This document shows, piece after piece, positions 27,645 to 37,168 of a stretch of 64,000 nt of DNA. The stretch is from the NCBI GenBank assembly GCA_947500575.1, contig CANMSI010000006.1, forward strand, positions 62,001-126,000, given 5' to 3'. The number at the start of each line of letters is the position of its first letter. Position 1 is the first letter of the stretch. The notes beneath the pieces are model-generated. The model made no database searches, was not told where the DNA came from, and was given only the letters and a program-made list of their open reading frames with translations. The stretch is from an uncultured Flavobacteriaceae bacterium (GTDB lineage Bacteria; Bacteroidota; Bacteroidia; Flavobacteriales; Flavobacteriaceae). A program made the translations under genes and the position numbers.

Positions 27645-28391
27645 TTAAATAACTTTTGCCTCGTTGTGTAGCAAACTAATTAATTCGTCTACCTTATCTG
27701 CATCTACTAATTTTACAGCACCTTTGGCAGCAGGTTTTTCAAATTTTACATCCATTGTAGCTTTATCTGCAGCAACGGGTTCAACAACATTTAATTGCTT
27801 TTTACGCGCCATCATGATACCACGCATGTTAGGAATCCTTAAATCACTTTCTTCAACCAATCCTTTTTGTCCTCCAATAATGAGGGGAAGTGTGGTTGAG
27901 ATGGTTTCTTTACCACCGTCAATTTCGCGTTGCGCTGTGGCATTCGTACCGTCTACTTCTAGGCTAATACAGGTATTCACAAAGTTCATATCTAATAGAG
28001 TAGAAAGAATTCCTGGCACCATACCTCCATTATAATCTATAGACTCTCTTCCGGCAATGATTAAATCATAGGCACCGTCCTTTGCAATGCTCGCTAATTG
28101 CTGTGCAACAAAAAAACCGTCGGTAGGTTCTGCATTTACTCTAATGGCCTCATCTGCACCTATAGCCAACGCTTTTCTGATGGTTGGTTCTGTGGTTGCC
28201 GTTCCAACAGAAGCTACATGTACCGTGGCTCCTTGTTTCTCTTTAAACCACATGGCTCGGGTAAGCCCAAATTCATCATTGGGGTTAATTACAAATTGTA
28301 CCCCGTTGGTATCAAATTTGGTATCTCCTTCCGTAAAGTTAATTTTAGAAGTGGTATCTGGTACGTTACTAATGCATACTAATATCTTCAT
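27645..28391 (-). CDS. etfB: Electron transfer flavoprotein beta subunit
   Basis: 248 residues from ATG 28391, giving the standard start MKILVCISNVPDTT; the in-frame ATG at 28439 would add 16 unrelated residues. The AMP-binding subunit signature is visible at LIIAGRESIDYNGGMVP, and VNTCISLEVDG follows. It pairs with EtfA encoded next. Its promoter region contains a perfect 32-bp palindrome with a -7-like TATCTTTA (complement of 28427-28434) between palindrome and gene, so it is probably regulated there. Confidence 0.97.
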   Translation of the reverse strand: MKILVCISNVPDTTSKINFTEGDTKFDTNGVQFVINPNDEFGLTRAMWFKEKQGATVHVASVGTATTEPTIRKALAIGADEAIRVNAEPTDGFFVAQQLASIAKDGAYDLIIAGRESIDYNGGMVPGILSTLLDMNFVNTCISLEVDGTNATAQREIDGGKETISTTLPLIIGGQKGLVEESDLRIPNMRGIMMARKKQLNVVEPVAADKATMDVKFEKPAAKGAVKLVDADKVDELISLLHNEAKVI

Positions 28392-28445
28392 ACTTTCTAT
28401 TTTCAATCTTTTAAAATAAAACTGGGTAAAGATAACCATTAATTT

Positions 28446-28477
28446 TAAAATTTACTATGCATGCATAGTAAATTTTA
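28446..28477. promoter_or_regulatory. Perfect 32-bp palindrome, putative etf operator
   Basis: Bases 28446-28477 are an uninterrupted inverted repeat centred between 28461 and 28462; the core is TACTATGCATGCATAGTA. It starts 12 bases upstream of the putative etfB -7 element and covers the place where a -33 box would be. It is also between the divergent pdhB and etfB genes, so either could be controlled. TetR-like dimers bind palindromes of this size (inference). Confidence 0.65.
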
Positions 28478-28503
28478 TTACTTTTTTTTAAAGAAAGCAT
28501 TCC

Positions 28504-28532
28504 TATTTTTGAACAAAGTTTTCCTATTTTTG
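28504..28532 (+). promoter_or_regulatory. Tandem -7-like elements upstream of pdhB
   Basis: Two identical copies of TTCCTATTTTTG (28500-28511 and 28521-28532) each contain TATTTTTG, a match to TAnnTTTG. They are 21 bp apart and lie 31-60 bases before the pdhB ATG. They may be two alternative promoters or a repeated regulator site; no TTTG -33 box with good spacing is visible. Confidence 0.45.
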
Positions 28533-28562
28533 CTTGCATTTTAGCAATTCCAACATACGTTT

Positions 28563-29540
28563 ATGAAAACACTGCAATTTAGACAAGCGATCGCTGAGGC
28601 CATGTCAGAGGAAATGATAAGAGATGAATCCATTTATCTTATGGGTGAAGAAGTTGCCGAATATAATGGTGCTTATAAAGCTTCCAAAGGGATGTTAGAT
28701 GAATTTGGTCCAGAGAGAGTCATTGATACTCCTATATCCGAATTAGGTTTTGCTGGTATAGGAATTGGTTCAACTATGAATGGAAATAGGCCTATTATTG
28801 AGTATATGACCTTTAATTTTTCTTTGGTAGGGATTGATCAAATTATTAATAATGCCGCAAAGATTAGACAAATGTCTGGAGGACAGTTTAAGTGTCCTAT
28901 TGTTTTTAGAGGACCTACTGCATCAGCGGGTCAGCTAGCAGCTACTCATTCGCAAGCTTTTGAAAGTTGGTTTGCAAATTGCCCAGGTCTAAAAGTGGTT
29001 GTGCCCTCCAATCCAAATGACGCTAAAGGTTTGTTGAAGTCGGCAATTAGAGATGATGATCCGGTTATTTTTATGGAGTCAGAACAGATGTATGGAGATA
29101 AAGGAGAAGTGCCAGAAGGAGAGTATACCATTCCCTTAGGTGTTGCTGAAATTAAAAGAGAAGGAAAAGATGTCACCATTGTTTCTTTTGGTAAAATTAT
29201 AAAAGAAGCATATAAGGCAGCAGATGAACTTGAAAAAGAAGGAATTCATTGCGAGATTATTGATTTAAGAACGGTGCGTCCAATGGATACAGATGCCATT
29301 CTTACTTCTGTAAAGAAAACGAATAGATTGGTTGTTTTGGAAGAAGCATGGCCGTTTGGAAATGTTGCCACTGAAATTATTTACCAAGTGCAGACCCATG
29401 CTTTTGATTATTTAGATGCTCCTGTTGTAAAAATAAATACGGCAGATACACCCGCACCCTATTCGCCAGTGCTATTAGCAGAGTGGTTACCGAACCATAA
29501 TGACGTAATCAAGGCTGTTAAGAAAGTGTTATATAAATAA
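28563..29540 (+). CDS. pdhB: Pyruvate dehydrogenase E1 component, beta subunit
   Basis: 325 residues. Transketolase-like beta subunit of the 2-oxoacid dehydrogenase E1: LMGEEVAEYNGAYKASKG and DTPISELGFAGIGIGSTMNG are those of pyruvate-type enzymes, followed by FRGPTASAGQLAATHSQ and the C-terminal transketolase domain LRTVRPMD. A branched-chain 2-oxoacid E1 is the main alternative but fits less well. The alpha and E2 genes are not adjacent, so pdhB is transcribed alone, from a promoter region shared with etfB and ended by a strong terminator. Confidence 0.94.
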   Translation: MKTLQFRQAIAEAMSEEMIRDESIYLMGEEVAEYNGAYKASKGMLDEFGPERVIDTPISELGFAGIGIGSTMNGNRPIIEYMTFNFSLVGIDQIINNAAKIRQMSGGQFKCPIVFRGPTASAGQLAATHSQAFESWFANCPGLKVVVPSNPNDAKGLLKSAIRDDDPVIFMESEQMYGDKGEVPEGEYTIPLGVAEIKREGKDVTIVSFGKIIKEAYKAADELEKEGIHCEIIDLRTVRPMDTDAILTSVKKTNRLVVLEEAWPFGNVATEIIYQVQTHAFDYLDAPVVKINTADTPAPYSPVLLAEWLPNHNDVIKAVKKVLYK

Positions 29541-29568
29541 AGAAAATCATTTTGTAAAAGTATCTTCG

Positions 29569-29602
29569 CTTCGTCAACATATTGTTGGCGAAGTTTTTTT
29601 TT
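29569..29602 (+). terminator. Intrinsic terminator after pdhB
   Basis: An 11-bp stem (CTTCGTCAACA with TGTTGGCGAAG, one T-G pair) closes a TAT loop and is followed by nine T residues, 28 bases after the pdhB stop. Confidence 0.92.
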
Positions 29603-29708
29603 AATTTAAGGTATAGTATTTGATAATAGTTTTACACTAAAAAAAACCCTTTACAAACAATTGTTGTGCTTGCCTCATTTATGAGATCAGCACAATGTAT
29701 ACCTGCAC

Positions 29709-32204
29709 ATGAAAAAATACTTTCTTCTCCTATTATTTTTTAGTTCTTTTTATGTCTTTGCCCAAACCAAAGTAAGTGGTATTGTGGTTGACGAATCTGG
29801 GGCAAACGTGGCGTTTGCTAATATTCTATTTAAAGATTCTTTTGAAGGTACTATTACCAATGACAATGGTCGGTTTTACATGGAATCAGACAATACCTAT
29901 ACTACTTTGGTAGTTTCGTTTATAGGCTATGAGACCAAGGAAATAGTATTGACTAATAAGGTTAACTATGAAATGAAAATAGTGCTTACAGAGTCGAGTG
30001 AGCAACTAGATGAGGTCATTGTGTATACCGGAAAACAGTCTAAAAAGAACAATCCTGCCATAGATATTCTTCGGAAAATTTGGGCAAAAAAGCGGGTTAA
30101 CGGTCTTAAAAAGTTCAAACAATACAAGTACGATAAATACGAAAAGGTAGAGTTCGATTTAAATACCATCGACAGTGCGGTTATTAAAAGTAAAATGTTC
30201 AGAGGACTCGAGTTTGTTTTTGACGATTTAGATACCTCTCGCATTACGGGTAAAACCTATTTGCCTATTTTTTTAAATGAGGTTTTCTCCAAAGTGTATG
30301 GAGATAATGAACTGGGAGAAGAAAAAGAAGATGTGCTCGGAAACAAAAACTCGGGATTTAATAACAACCAGGCGATTACTGCTTTTGTAGAAGATTTGTA
30401 TTCAGATTATGATATCTACAACAACTACCTTAAGTTTTTTGATAAAAGTTTTACCAGTCCGCTTTCCAAGACGGGTATTGATACCTATAATTATGTCTTA
30501 TCAGATAGTACCTATATTGATAATAAGTGGTGCTATAACATCATATACTATCCTCGTCGTAAAAACGAGCTCACTTTTAAAGGCGATTTTTGGGTCAATG
30601 ATTCTACCTATGCTATTAAGAAAATTAATCTAGAGGTCACCAAAAGTGCCAATATTAATTGGGTGAAAGAGATTTATATAGAACAAGAATTTGATGTGGT
30701 GAACGATTCTGTTTTTCTCTTGAAACGAGATTATATGCTCAGTGATTTTAGTCTGAACAAAAAAGAGAAATCCAAAGGTATTTATGGAAAAAGAACTACT
30801 GTTTATGATGGGTATGAGTTCGATGTACCTAGACCAAAGAAATTCTATAAGGATGTAGCAGATCCTTTTGATCCAGTGGTGTTTTCTAGGGACAGTACCT
30901 TTTGGGAATCCAATAGGTTAGAAACTTTGAATAAGGACGAAAAAGGCATCTATCAACTCTTAGATACTCTTAAAACAGTGCCCAAATTTAAAACCTATTA
31001 TAACATTGTAAGTATTTTGGGGTCTGGTTATATCGAAGTTGATAAGTGGAATCTCGATATTGGAAATATCTACAGTGTTTTTGGCTTTAATGATGCTGAA
31101 GGAGCTCGCATTCGTCTGGGTGCCCGTACCTATTTTGGGCAAAACGATCCGTGGCGATTACAAGGGTATGTGGCTTATGGTTTTAAAGACCAAAAATTTA
31201 AACATGGTTTTTCCGCAAAATGGTTGATAGACAAAAAGAGTCGTCTTATCATCTCTGGAGGCAATCGGCGCGATGTGGAGCAACTGGGTTTAAGTCTAAC
31301 GGCCACCAACGATGTTTTAGGAAGAAGCATTGCTTCCTCTTCAGTATTGACTGTGGGAGCGAATGATAGACTTACCAATATCAACCTAAGTGCTTTAAAC
31401 ATAGAATTAGAGCCACTAAAGAACTTTAGAATGCGTTTTGGAAGTTCTTTTAGGACCTTGAGTTCTGCCTTACCAGAGGCTTTTAATTTAGATTATATAG
31501 ATGAAACGTCGCCCACCGGAATTTCTTCAGAAATAAAACAGTTCGATATCAGTACGCAATTGATTTATACGCCCGGAAGAAGAACCATTGGAACAGGGGT
31601 TGAACGCAATGATATTAATGATAACTACAGTACCATTTTAGTAAACTATACAAAAGGGATCGATGGTTTCTTGGAAAGTGATTTCAACTATCAGAAATTA
31701 CAATTTTCCTATTCACAACCCTGGCAAATAGGAGGTTTTGGAAGATTATTTAGCACTGTAGAAGTTGGAAAAACCTTTGGTGAGGTTCCTTTGAGTTTGC
31801 TCAATGTAATTCCAGGAAATCAAACCTTGTTTTCTATTTACAATACCTTTCCCAATCTAGATTTTTATGAATTTGTAACAGACACCTATGCCTCCGTACA
31901 TTTTGAACATAATTTTAATGGTCGCCTTTTTTCCAGAATTCCTCTGATTCGCAAATGGAATTTGAGAGAGATTGTGGGTTTAAGAGGTGTTTGGGGTGAT
32001 ATTTCTGATGCCAATATTGCATTAAGTGCTCCTACCAATATTCCACTACTTGCGCCTACCGATCAGATTTACTGGGAATATTCTTTTGGAGTAGGTAATA
32101 TTTTTAAAATTTTACGAATCGATTTTAATTTTAGAGGCAATTACCTAGATAATCCAAATGCGCGCCCGTTTAGTGTAACAGGCTCTTTTGGATTCAGTTT
32201 TTAA
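29709..32204 (+). CDS. DUF5686 outer-membrane protein with carboxypeptidase-regulatory-like domain
   Basis: 831 residues. Signal peptide (ending VFAQ), then a carboxypeptidase-D regulatory-like beta domain (about residues 20-105; KVSGIVVDESGANVAFANILF), then the DUF5686 region starting KNNPAIDILRKIWAKK and a long C-terminal barrel whose last strand ends in phenylalanine (GSFGFSF). Proteins of this layout are common in Bacteroidetes outer membranes but have no assigned function. It stands alone between two terminated units; no TonB box or plug is obvious. Confidence 0.9.
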   Translation: MKKYFLLLLFFSSFYVFAQTKVSGIVVDESGANVAFANILFKDSFEGTITNDNGRFYMESDNTYTTLVVSFIGYETKEIVLTNKVNYEMKIVLTESSEQLDEVIVYTGKQSKKNNPAIDILRKIWAKKRVNGLKKFKQYKYDKYEKVEFDLNTIDSAVIKSKMFRGLEFVFDDLDTSRITGKTYLPIFLNEVFSKVYGDNELGEEKEDVLGNKNSGFNNNQAITAFVEDLYSDYDIYNNYLKFFDKSFTSPLSKTGIDTYNYVLSDSTYIDNKWCYNIIYYPRRKNELTFKGDFWVNDSTYAIKKINLEVTKSANINWVKEIYIEQEFDVVNDSVFLLKRDYMLSDFSLNKKEKSKGIYGKRTTVYDGYEFDVPRPKKFYKDVADPFDPVVFSRDSTFWESNRLETLNKDEKGIYQLLDTLKTVPKFKTYYNIVSILGSGYIEVDKWNLDIGNIYSVFGFNDAEGARIRLGARTYFGQNDPWRLQGYVAYGFKDQKFKHGFSAKWLIDKKSRLIISGGNRRDVEQLGLSLTATNDVLGRSIASSSVLTVGANDRLTNINLSALNIELEPLKNFRMRFGSSFRTLSSALPEAFNLDYIDETSPTGISSEIKQFDISTQLIYTPGRRTIGTGVERNDINDNYSTILVNYTKGIDGFLESDFNYQKLQFSYSQPWQIGGFGRLFSTVEVGKTFGEVPLSLLNVIPGNQTLFSIYNTFPNLDFYEFVTDTYASVHFEHNFNGRLFSRIPLIRKWNLREIVGLRGVWGDISDANIALSAPTNIPLLAPTDQIYWEYSFGVGNIFKILRIDFNFRGNYLDNPNARPFSVTGSFGFSF

Positions 32205-32277
32205 TTAAATTGATCAAACACCTCTCATTTGCCCGTTTTTAGGACTTTTTTTTGATGTTTGACATAAGATTTTGACC

Positions 32278-32285
32278 TACCTTTG
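32278..32285 (+). promoter_or_regulatory. -7 promoter element of ppa
   Basis: TACCTTTG is an exact match to TAnnTTTG, 21 bases before the ppa ATG. TTTG at 32251-32254 (23 bp upstream) or TTG at 32259-32261 (16 bp) could be the -33 element. Confidence 0.6.
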
Positions 32286-32306
32286 TCCTCGTTAAATAAG
32301 GAACAA

Positions 32307-32834
32307 ATGAATGCAACAGATATCTCTTCTTTCGATGTTTTAATCGAAATTCCAAAGGGTAGTAGAAATAAATATGAATATGATTTTGAGTTGAAAAAAA
32401 TAAGGTATGATCGTATGATTTTCTCTTCAATGATGTATCCAGCAGATTATGGCTTTATCCCAGAGACTTTGGCTTTAGACGGAGATCCGTTGGATGTTTT
32501 AGTATTGGTAACCGAACCCACGTTTCCGGGCTGTGTAATGGAGGTAAAGCCCATAGGGGTCTTTCATATGGCCGATGAAAAAGGTCCAGATGAAAAAGTG
32601 ATTTGTGTTCCTGTATCGGATCCGATTGCCAGTAGGGTAAATGACTTAAATGAACTGAATGCACATCTTATCAAAGAGATTGAACATTTCTTTAAAGTGT
32701 ATAAGGATCTAGAGAAGAAAAAAGTAGATGTTGGTGGTTGGGGAGACGTAACAGAGGCCAAAGAAATTGTTGTGAAATGTATTGAAAGATTTAAAAATAG
32801 TGATGTTCCTACAAAAGAAGTAAGTATAAAATAA
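32307..32834 (+). CDS. ppa: Inorganic pyrophosphatase (soluble, family I)
   Basis: 175 residues from ATG 32307 (a TTG at 32283 lies inside the promoter region). Hydrolyses pyrophosphate to phosphate and drives biosynthesis. The family signature DGDPLDVLVL carries the metal-binding aspartates; YPADYGFIPETL precedes it and DPIASRVNDL follows. Immediately downstream, beyond a terminator, lies the membrane ion-pumping pyrophosphatase, so both pyrophosphate sinks are encoded side by side. Confidence 0.97.
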   Translation: MNATDISSFDVLIEIPKGSRNKYEYDFELKKIRYDRMIFSSMMYPADYGFIPETLALDGDPLDVLVLVTEPTFPGCVMEVKPIGVFHMADEKGPDEKVICVPVSDPIASRVNDLNELNAHLIKEIEHFFKVYKDLEKKKVDVGGWGDVTEAKEIVVKCIERFKNSDVPTKEVSIK

Positions 32835-32858
32835 TTTTTGTAAGATTTAAATAAGTAA

Positions 32859-32895
32859 AAAAGCAATATCCCATCAAGTGATATTGCTTTTTTTA
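32859..32895 (+). terminator. Intrinsic terminator between ppa and hppA
   Basis: A perfect 10-bp stem (AAGCAATATC at 32861-32870 with GATATTGCTT at 32880-32889), 9-nt loop and a T run. A -7-like TACTTTTG (32912-32919) for hppA follows, so the two genes are separate units. Confidence 0.9.
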
Positions 32896-32946
32896 TTCTG
32901 TTTGATTTTACTACTTTTGCCCAGCTAAATAATTAACAACGAACAA

Positions 32947-35349
32947 ATGGAATCAATGATGATTTATATGCCAATCGCAATGGCAGTATTAGGTTTAATT
33001 TATATGTTCATCAAAAGATCTTGGGTAATGAAACAAGATGCTGGCGATGGGAAAATGAAAGAAATTTCAGATCATATTTATGAAGGCGCATTGGCCTTTT
33101 TAAGTGCTGAATATAAACTTTTGGCTGGTTTTGTAGTAATAGTGAGTCTTGCGCTTACCGCTGTCTCTTTTATTGTGCCTACAACACACTGGCTTATTGT
33201 GGTTGCCTTTATTTTTGGAGCTGTTTTCTCAGCTTTTGCTGGAAATATAGGAATGAAAATAGCTACTAAAACAAATGTAAGAACTACCCAAGCTGCTAGA
33301 ACAAGCTTACCACAAGCCCTAAAAATTTCTTTTGGCGGTGGGACTGTTATGGGATTGGGTGTTGCTGGTTTAGCCGTATTAGGTTTAACAGCATTCTTTA
33401 TCTTTTTCTTTTGGTTTTTTATGGATAGTGTATGGACCTCTACCATGGACATGACTATTGTACTAGAAACCTTAGCAGGCTTTTCACTAGGAGCAGAATC
33501 TATTGCATTATTTGCCCGTGTTGGCGGCGGTATTTATACCAAAGCAGCTGACGTTGGTGCGGATTTGGTGGGGAAAGTGGAAGCTGGTATCCCAGAAGAT
33601 GATCCTCGGAACCCCGCAACAATTGCGGATAATGTAGGGGATAACGTGGGAGATGTTGCAGGGATGGGAGCCGATTTGTTTGGATCGTATGTTGCAACTG
33701 TGCTAGCGGCAATGGTTCTAGGAAATTATGTTATTAAAGATATGGGAGGAACTATTGCCGATGATTTTGGTGGTATTGGTCCTATTTTATTACCCATGGC
33801 CATTGCAGGTGCAGGTATTATCATTTCTGTAATTGGGACCATGTTGGTGAAAATTAAAAATAATGAGGCGAAAGAAGCGCAGGTAATGGGCGCTTTAAAT
33901 GTTGGAAATTGGGTATCTATAGGTTTGGTAGCTGCTTCTTGTTTTGCCTTGTGTACTTGGATGTTACCCGATACGATGAAAATGGACTTCTTTGGAGAAG
34001 ATTTACAAGAAATTTCTTCAATGCGTGTATTTTATGCAACACTTGTAGGTTTAGTGGTAGGAGCGGTTATATCATCTGTTACGGAATATTATACCGGATT
34101 AGGAAAGAAACCTATTTTAAAAATTGTTCAGCAATCTAGTACTGGAGCCGGGACTAATATCATTGCAGGATTGGCAACAGGTATGATTTCTACCTTTCCT
34201 TCTGTATTGCTTTTCGCTGGAGCCATCTGGGCATCTTATGCGTTTGCAGGTTTTTACGGTGTTGCTTTAGCTGCTTCTGCGATGATGGCCACAACAGCAA
34301 TGCAATTAGCAATAGATGCTTTTGGACCTATTTCTGATAATGCGGGTGGTATTGCAGAGATGAGCGAACAAGAACCAATAGTACGTGAACGTACTGATAT
34401 TTTAGATTCTGTAGGGAATACGACGGCTGCAACTGGAAAAGGATTCGCTATTGCATCTGCTGCCTTAACTTCCTTAGCACTTTTTGCTGCCTATGTAACT
34501 TTTACGGGAATAGACGGAATTAATATATTTAAAGCACCGGTACTAGCGATGCTATTTGTAGGTGGAATGATTCCAGTTGTATTCTCTGCCTTGGCTATGA
34601 ATGCAGTAGGGAAAGCGGCCATGGAGATGGTGGAAGAAGTAAGAAGACAGTTTAGAGAGATTCCTGGAATTATGGAAGGCACAGGAAAACCAGAATACGA
34701 TAAATGTGTTGCCATTTCTACAAAAGCTTCTTTAAAAGAAATGATGCTTCCTGGATTGTTAACTATTGGATTCCCATTGGTGATTGCTTTTCTTCCTATG
34801 GCTTTTGGAATGGATAACCAAGCTATTGCAGAAATGCTTGGTGGGTATATGGCAGGAGTTACCGTAAGTGGGGTTCTTTGGGCAATTTTCCAGAACAATG
34901 CTGGTGGTGCTTGGGATAACGCTAAAAAGTCCTTTGAAGCTGGAGTAATGATTAATGGTGAAATGACTTATAAAGGTTCTGATGCTCACAAAGCGGCAGT
35001 TACTGGGGATACCGTAGGAGATCCTTTTAAAGATACTTCAGGCCCCTCTATGAACATTCTTATTAAACTTACCTGCTTAATAGGTTTGGTTATAGCACCC
35101 ATCTTAGGAGGACATGCGGAAGAGGAAACAGGTTTGGCTACCGATGCGAAAGAAATCCAAGTAAAGGTAGATACAAAGAGTATTGATAATGCCAAAGCTA
35201 CTATTAGCTATACCAGTGTTGAAAATGGTGAGAAAGTGACTGAAGAAATCGCTTTTGAAGGCACCTTAGAGGAAGTAATGACACAAGTAGAGGCTTTTGA
35301 AGCTACGAAAGAAGGAGTTCATGTAAATGTAGAAATAGAAGAGGAATAA
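32947..35349 (+). CDS. hppA: Membrane ion-translocating pyrophosphatase
   Basis: 800 residues with about 16 transmembrane helices. Pyrophosphate-site motifs are seen: [43 protein letters not shown] and the C-terminal [14 protein letters not shown]. At the residue known to separate subfamilies, [10 protein letters not shown] has Ala rather than Lys, which in the literature marks the K+-dependent group (Na+- or H+-pumping). Odd: after GGHAEEETG the protein carries about 70 extra soluble, acidic residues not found in standard family members. It energises the membrane using pyrophosphate. Confidence 0.95.
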   Translation: MESMMIYMPIAMAVLGLIYMFIKRSWVMKQDAGDGKMKEISDHIYEGALAFLSAEYKLLAGFVVIVSLALTAVSFIVPTTHWLIVVAFIFGAVFSAFAGNIGMKIATKTNVRTTQAARTSLPQALKISFGGGTVMGLGVAGLAVLGLTAFFIFFFWFFMDSVWTSTMDMTIVLETLAGFSLGAESIALFARVGGGIYTKAADVGADLVGKVEAGIPEDDPRNPATIADNVGDNVGDVAGMGADLFGSYVATVLAAMVLGNYVIKDMGGTIADDFGGIGPILLPMAIAGAGIIISVIGTMLVKIKNNEAKEAQVMGALNVGNWVSIGLVAASCFALCTWMLPDTMKMDFFGEDLQEISSMRVFYATLVGLVVGAVISSVTEYYTGLGKKPILKIVQQSSTGAGTNIIAGLATGMISTFPSVLLFAGAIWASYAFAGFYGVALAASAMMATTAMQLAIDAFGPISDNAGGIAEMSEQEPIVRERTDILDSVGNTTAATGKGFAIASAALTSLALFAAYVTFTGIDGINIFKAPVLAMLFVGGMIPVVFSALAMNAVGKAAMEMVEEVRRQFREIPGIMEGTGKPEYDKCVAISTKASLKEMMLPGLLTIGFPLVIAFLPMAFGMDNQAIAEMLGGYMAGVTVSGVLWAIFQNNAGGAWDNAKKSFEAGVMINGEMTYKGSDAHKAAVTGDTVGDPFKDTSGPSMNILIKLTCLIGLVIAPILGGHAEEETGLATDAKEIQVKVDTKSIDNAKATISYTSVENGEKVTEEIAFEGTLEEVMTQVEAFEATKEGVHVNVEIEEE

Positions 35350-35365
35350 TAATAGTTCTTCTTTC

Positions 35366-35412
35366 AATAAAAAAAAGGGATGTACGTTAAAGTACATCCC
35401 TTTTTTAATAGT
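35366..35412. terminator. Bidirectional terminator between hppA and the kinase gene
   Basis: A 9-bp GC-rich core stem (GGGATGTAC with GTACATCCC) extended by A-T pairs, flanked by an A run on the left and a T run on the right, so it can stop transcription of both convergent genes. Confidence 0.9.
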
Positions 35413-35421
35413 ATTATTTTT

Positions 35422-36042
35422 CTAATGTTCGAATAATCCGTGAATCTCTGCATCAATTTTATTGATAACCTCTCCAAGGTGTTCAGGATTATCTACGAAG
35501 TCTAAATTATCTACATCTATAATAAGGAGATTGCCTTTTTCATAACTCTCTACCCAAGCTTCATACCGTTCATTAAGTCTGCTGAGGTAATCAATGGAAA
35601 TGGTGTTTTCGTAGTCTCTACCTCGTTTGTGAATCTGATTAACCAAATTAGGAATAGAACTTCTAAGATAGATGAGAAGATCTGGGGGTTGTACCAAGCT
35701 CTCCATTAGATCAAAAAGACTCGAATAATTATTAAAATCTCTATTCGTCATTAAACCCATTGCATGAAGATTGGGTGCGAAAATATGTGCGTCTTCATAA
35801 ATGGTTCTATCCTGAATAATGTTTTTACCACTTTCTCTAATCTGTAATATTTGTCTATAACGACTATTTAAGAAGTAAATCTGCAGATTAAAACTCCAAC
35901 GTTCCATCTGATTATAAAAATCGTCTAAGTAAGGATTATCAACAACATCTTCAAAATGGGCTTCCCATTTGTAATGTTTGGAAAGCAATCTGGTTAGTGT
36001 GGTTTTTCCGGCTCCTATGTTTCCAGCTACGGCAATGTGCAT
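35422..36042 (-). CDS. Deoxynucleoside kinase
   Basis: 206 residues. The Walker A motif GNIGAGKTTL at the N-terminus, the DRTIYED (DRS-like) motif and the lid arginines in HKRGRDYE identify a dNK/dGK-type deoxynucleoside kinase. It phosphorylates imported deoxynucleosides for salvage, matching the CNT transporter and thyA elsewhere in the window. Converges with hppA at a shared terminator. The 196-bp divergent gap to the first GLPGLI gene (36043-36238) shows no clear operator. Confidence 0.92.
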   Translation of the reverse strand: MHIAVAGNIGAGKTTLTRLLSKHYKWEAHFEDVVDNPYLDDFYNQMERWSFNLQIYFLNSRYRQILQIRESGKNIIQDRTIYEDAHIFAPNLHAMGLMTNRDFNNYSSLFDLMESLVQPPDLLIYLRSSIPNLVNQIHKRGRDYENTISIDYLSRLNERYEAWVESYEKGNLLIIDVDNLDFVDNPEHLGEVINKIDAEIHGLFEH

Positions 36043-36238
36043 ACAATGATTTTAATGGTGTGTTGGTTTTGTTTAAAATTGGTTGGGGATACAATATACA
36101 AGATATGAATAGGATGGTAAAATCTTTGAGGGAATATCCTCCGAAAAAAATATGTTTTAAGAATATTTGGTTTTTTTTAGGGAGTAATTAAACCAAAACC
36201 ATTTAACTTGGTCTAATACATAACCAAAAACACCACAC

Positions 36239-37168
36239 ATGAGCAAAAAACTATTCTTCATTCCTTTGCTTCTTTTCGTATATCAATTTGGATTTAGTCA
36301 AGACTTTCAAGGAAAAGCAGTCTATCAAAGTAAAACGACCATGGATATGGATTTTGGCGGAAGACAAATGTCAGAAGATCAAAAGAAAATGATCAAAGAG
36401 CGTATGAAAAGTTTTTTGGAAAAATCCTTCATATTGACTTTTGACCGCACTTCTGCTACTTATTTAGAAGAAGAAAAACTGGAGCAACCTGGGGGTGGCG
36501 GAGTTAATTTTAGGGCTTTTGGTATGGGAAGTGGTAAATATTACAAAAACATTCAGGAGCAAGCTTATACCAATCAAACAGAAATGTTTGGAAAAGTATT
36601 TCTAATAAAAGATAGCCTCAAAACTTTGGACTGGAAGTTAAGTTCCGAAAGCAGAAAGATTGGAAATTATACCTGCTACAAGGCAACCGCAGTGAAAGCC
36701 GTAGATTCTACAGATTTTTCAAATTTTAGAAGACGGGGGTCAAGGGGCAACAGGGGAAGCAGAGGTACTAGAGGAACTGAAGCTGAAGCTGAAGAAACAA
36801 CACAGAAACAAGATTCTACGGCAAAAGAAGACAAAGAAGATTCGTTATTCTCTCGCATCGAAATTCCAAAAGAAATAGAGATCACTGCATGGTATACTCC
36901 AGAAATCCCAATAAGTATGGGACCAGGTGAGTATTGGGGCTTGCCAGGCCTTATTTTGGAAGTAAGTTCTGGACGAACTACTATTTTGTGTTCAAAAATT
37001 GTGATGAACCCAGAAGAAAAAGTGGTCATAGAAGCTCCTACCAAGGGAAAAGAAGTAACCCAAGAAGCGTACAATAAAATAATGATGGATAAGGTGAAAG
37101 AAATGTCCGAACGTTTTGGAAGAGGCAATAGGCGTGGTAATGGTGGAGGCTTTAGAATTCGAAACTAG
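36239..37168 (+). CDS. GLPGLI-family secreted protein, copy 1
   Basis: 309 residues with a signal peptide (ending FGFSQ). The family motif GLPGLI is at about residues 234-239 within EYWGLPGLILEVS, preceded by ITAWYTPEIPISMGP. The family is specific to Bacteroidetes and its function is unknown. This copy contains a low-complexity Arg/Gly tract (about residues 164-180) followed by an acidic Glu-rich stretch, both absent from copy 2 (42144-42989), and ends in another Arg/Gly-rich tail. Its stop codon overlaps the start of the receptor gene by one base, so the pair is translationally coupled. Confidence 0.9.
   Translation: MSKKLFFIPLLLFVYQFGFSQDFQGKAVYQSKTTMDMDFGGRQMSEDQKKMIKERMKSFLEKSFILTFDRTSATYLEEEKLEQPGGGGVNFRAFGMGSGKYYKNIQEQAYTNQTEMFGKVFLIKDSLKTLDWKLSSESRKIGNYTCYKATAVKAVDSTDFSNFRRRGSRGNRGSRGTRGTEAEAEETTQKQDSTAKEDKEDSLFSRIEIPKEIEITAWYTPEIPISMGPGEYWGLPGLILEVSSGRTTILCSKIVMNPEEKVVIEAPTKGKEVTQEAYNKIMMDKVKEMSERFGRGNRRGNGGGFRIRN

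Noticed and set aside
28585-28596. GCGATCGC octamer as a HIP1-like repeat or uptake sequence
   Set aside because: Isolated octamer inside coding sequence, not an evident repeat family.
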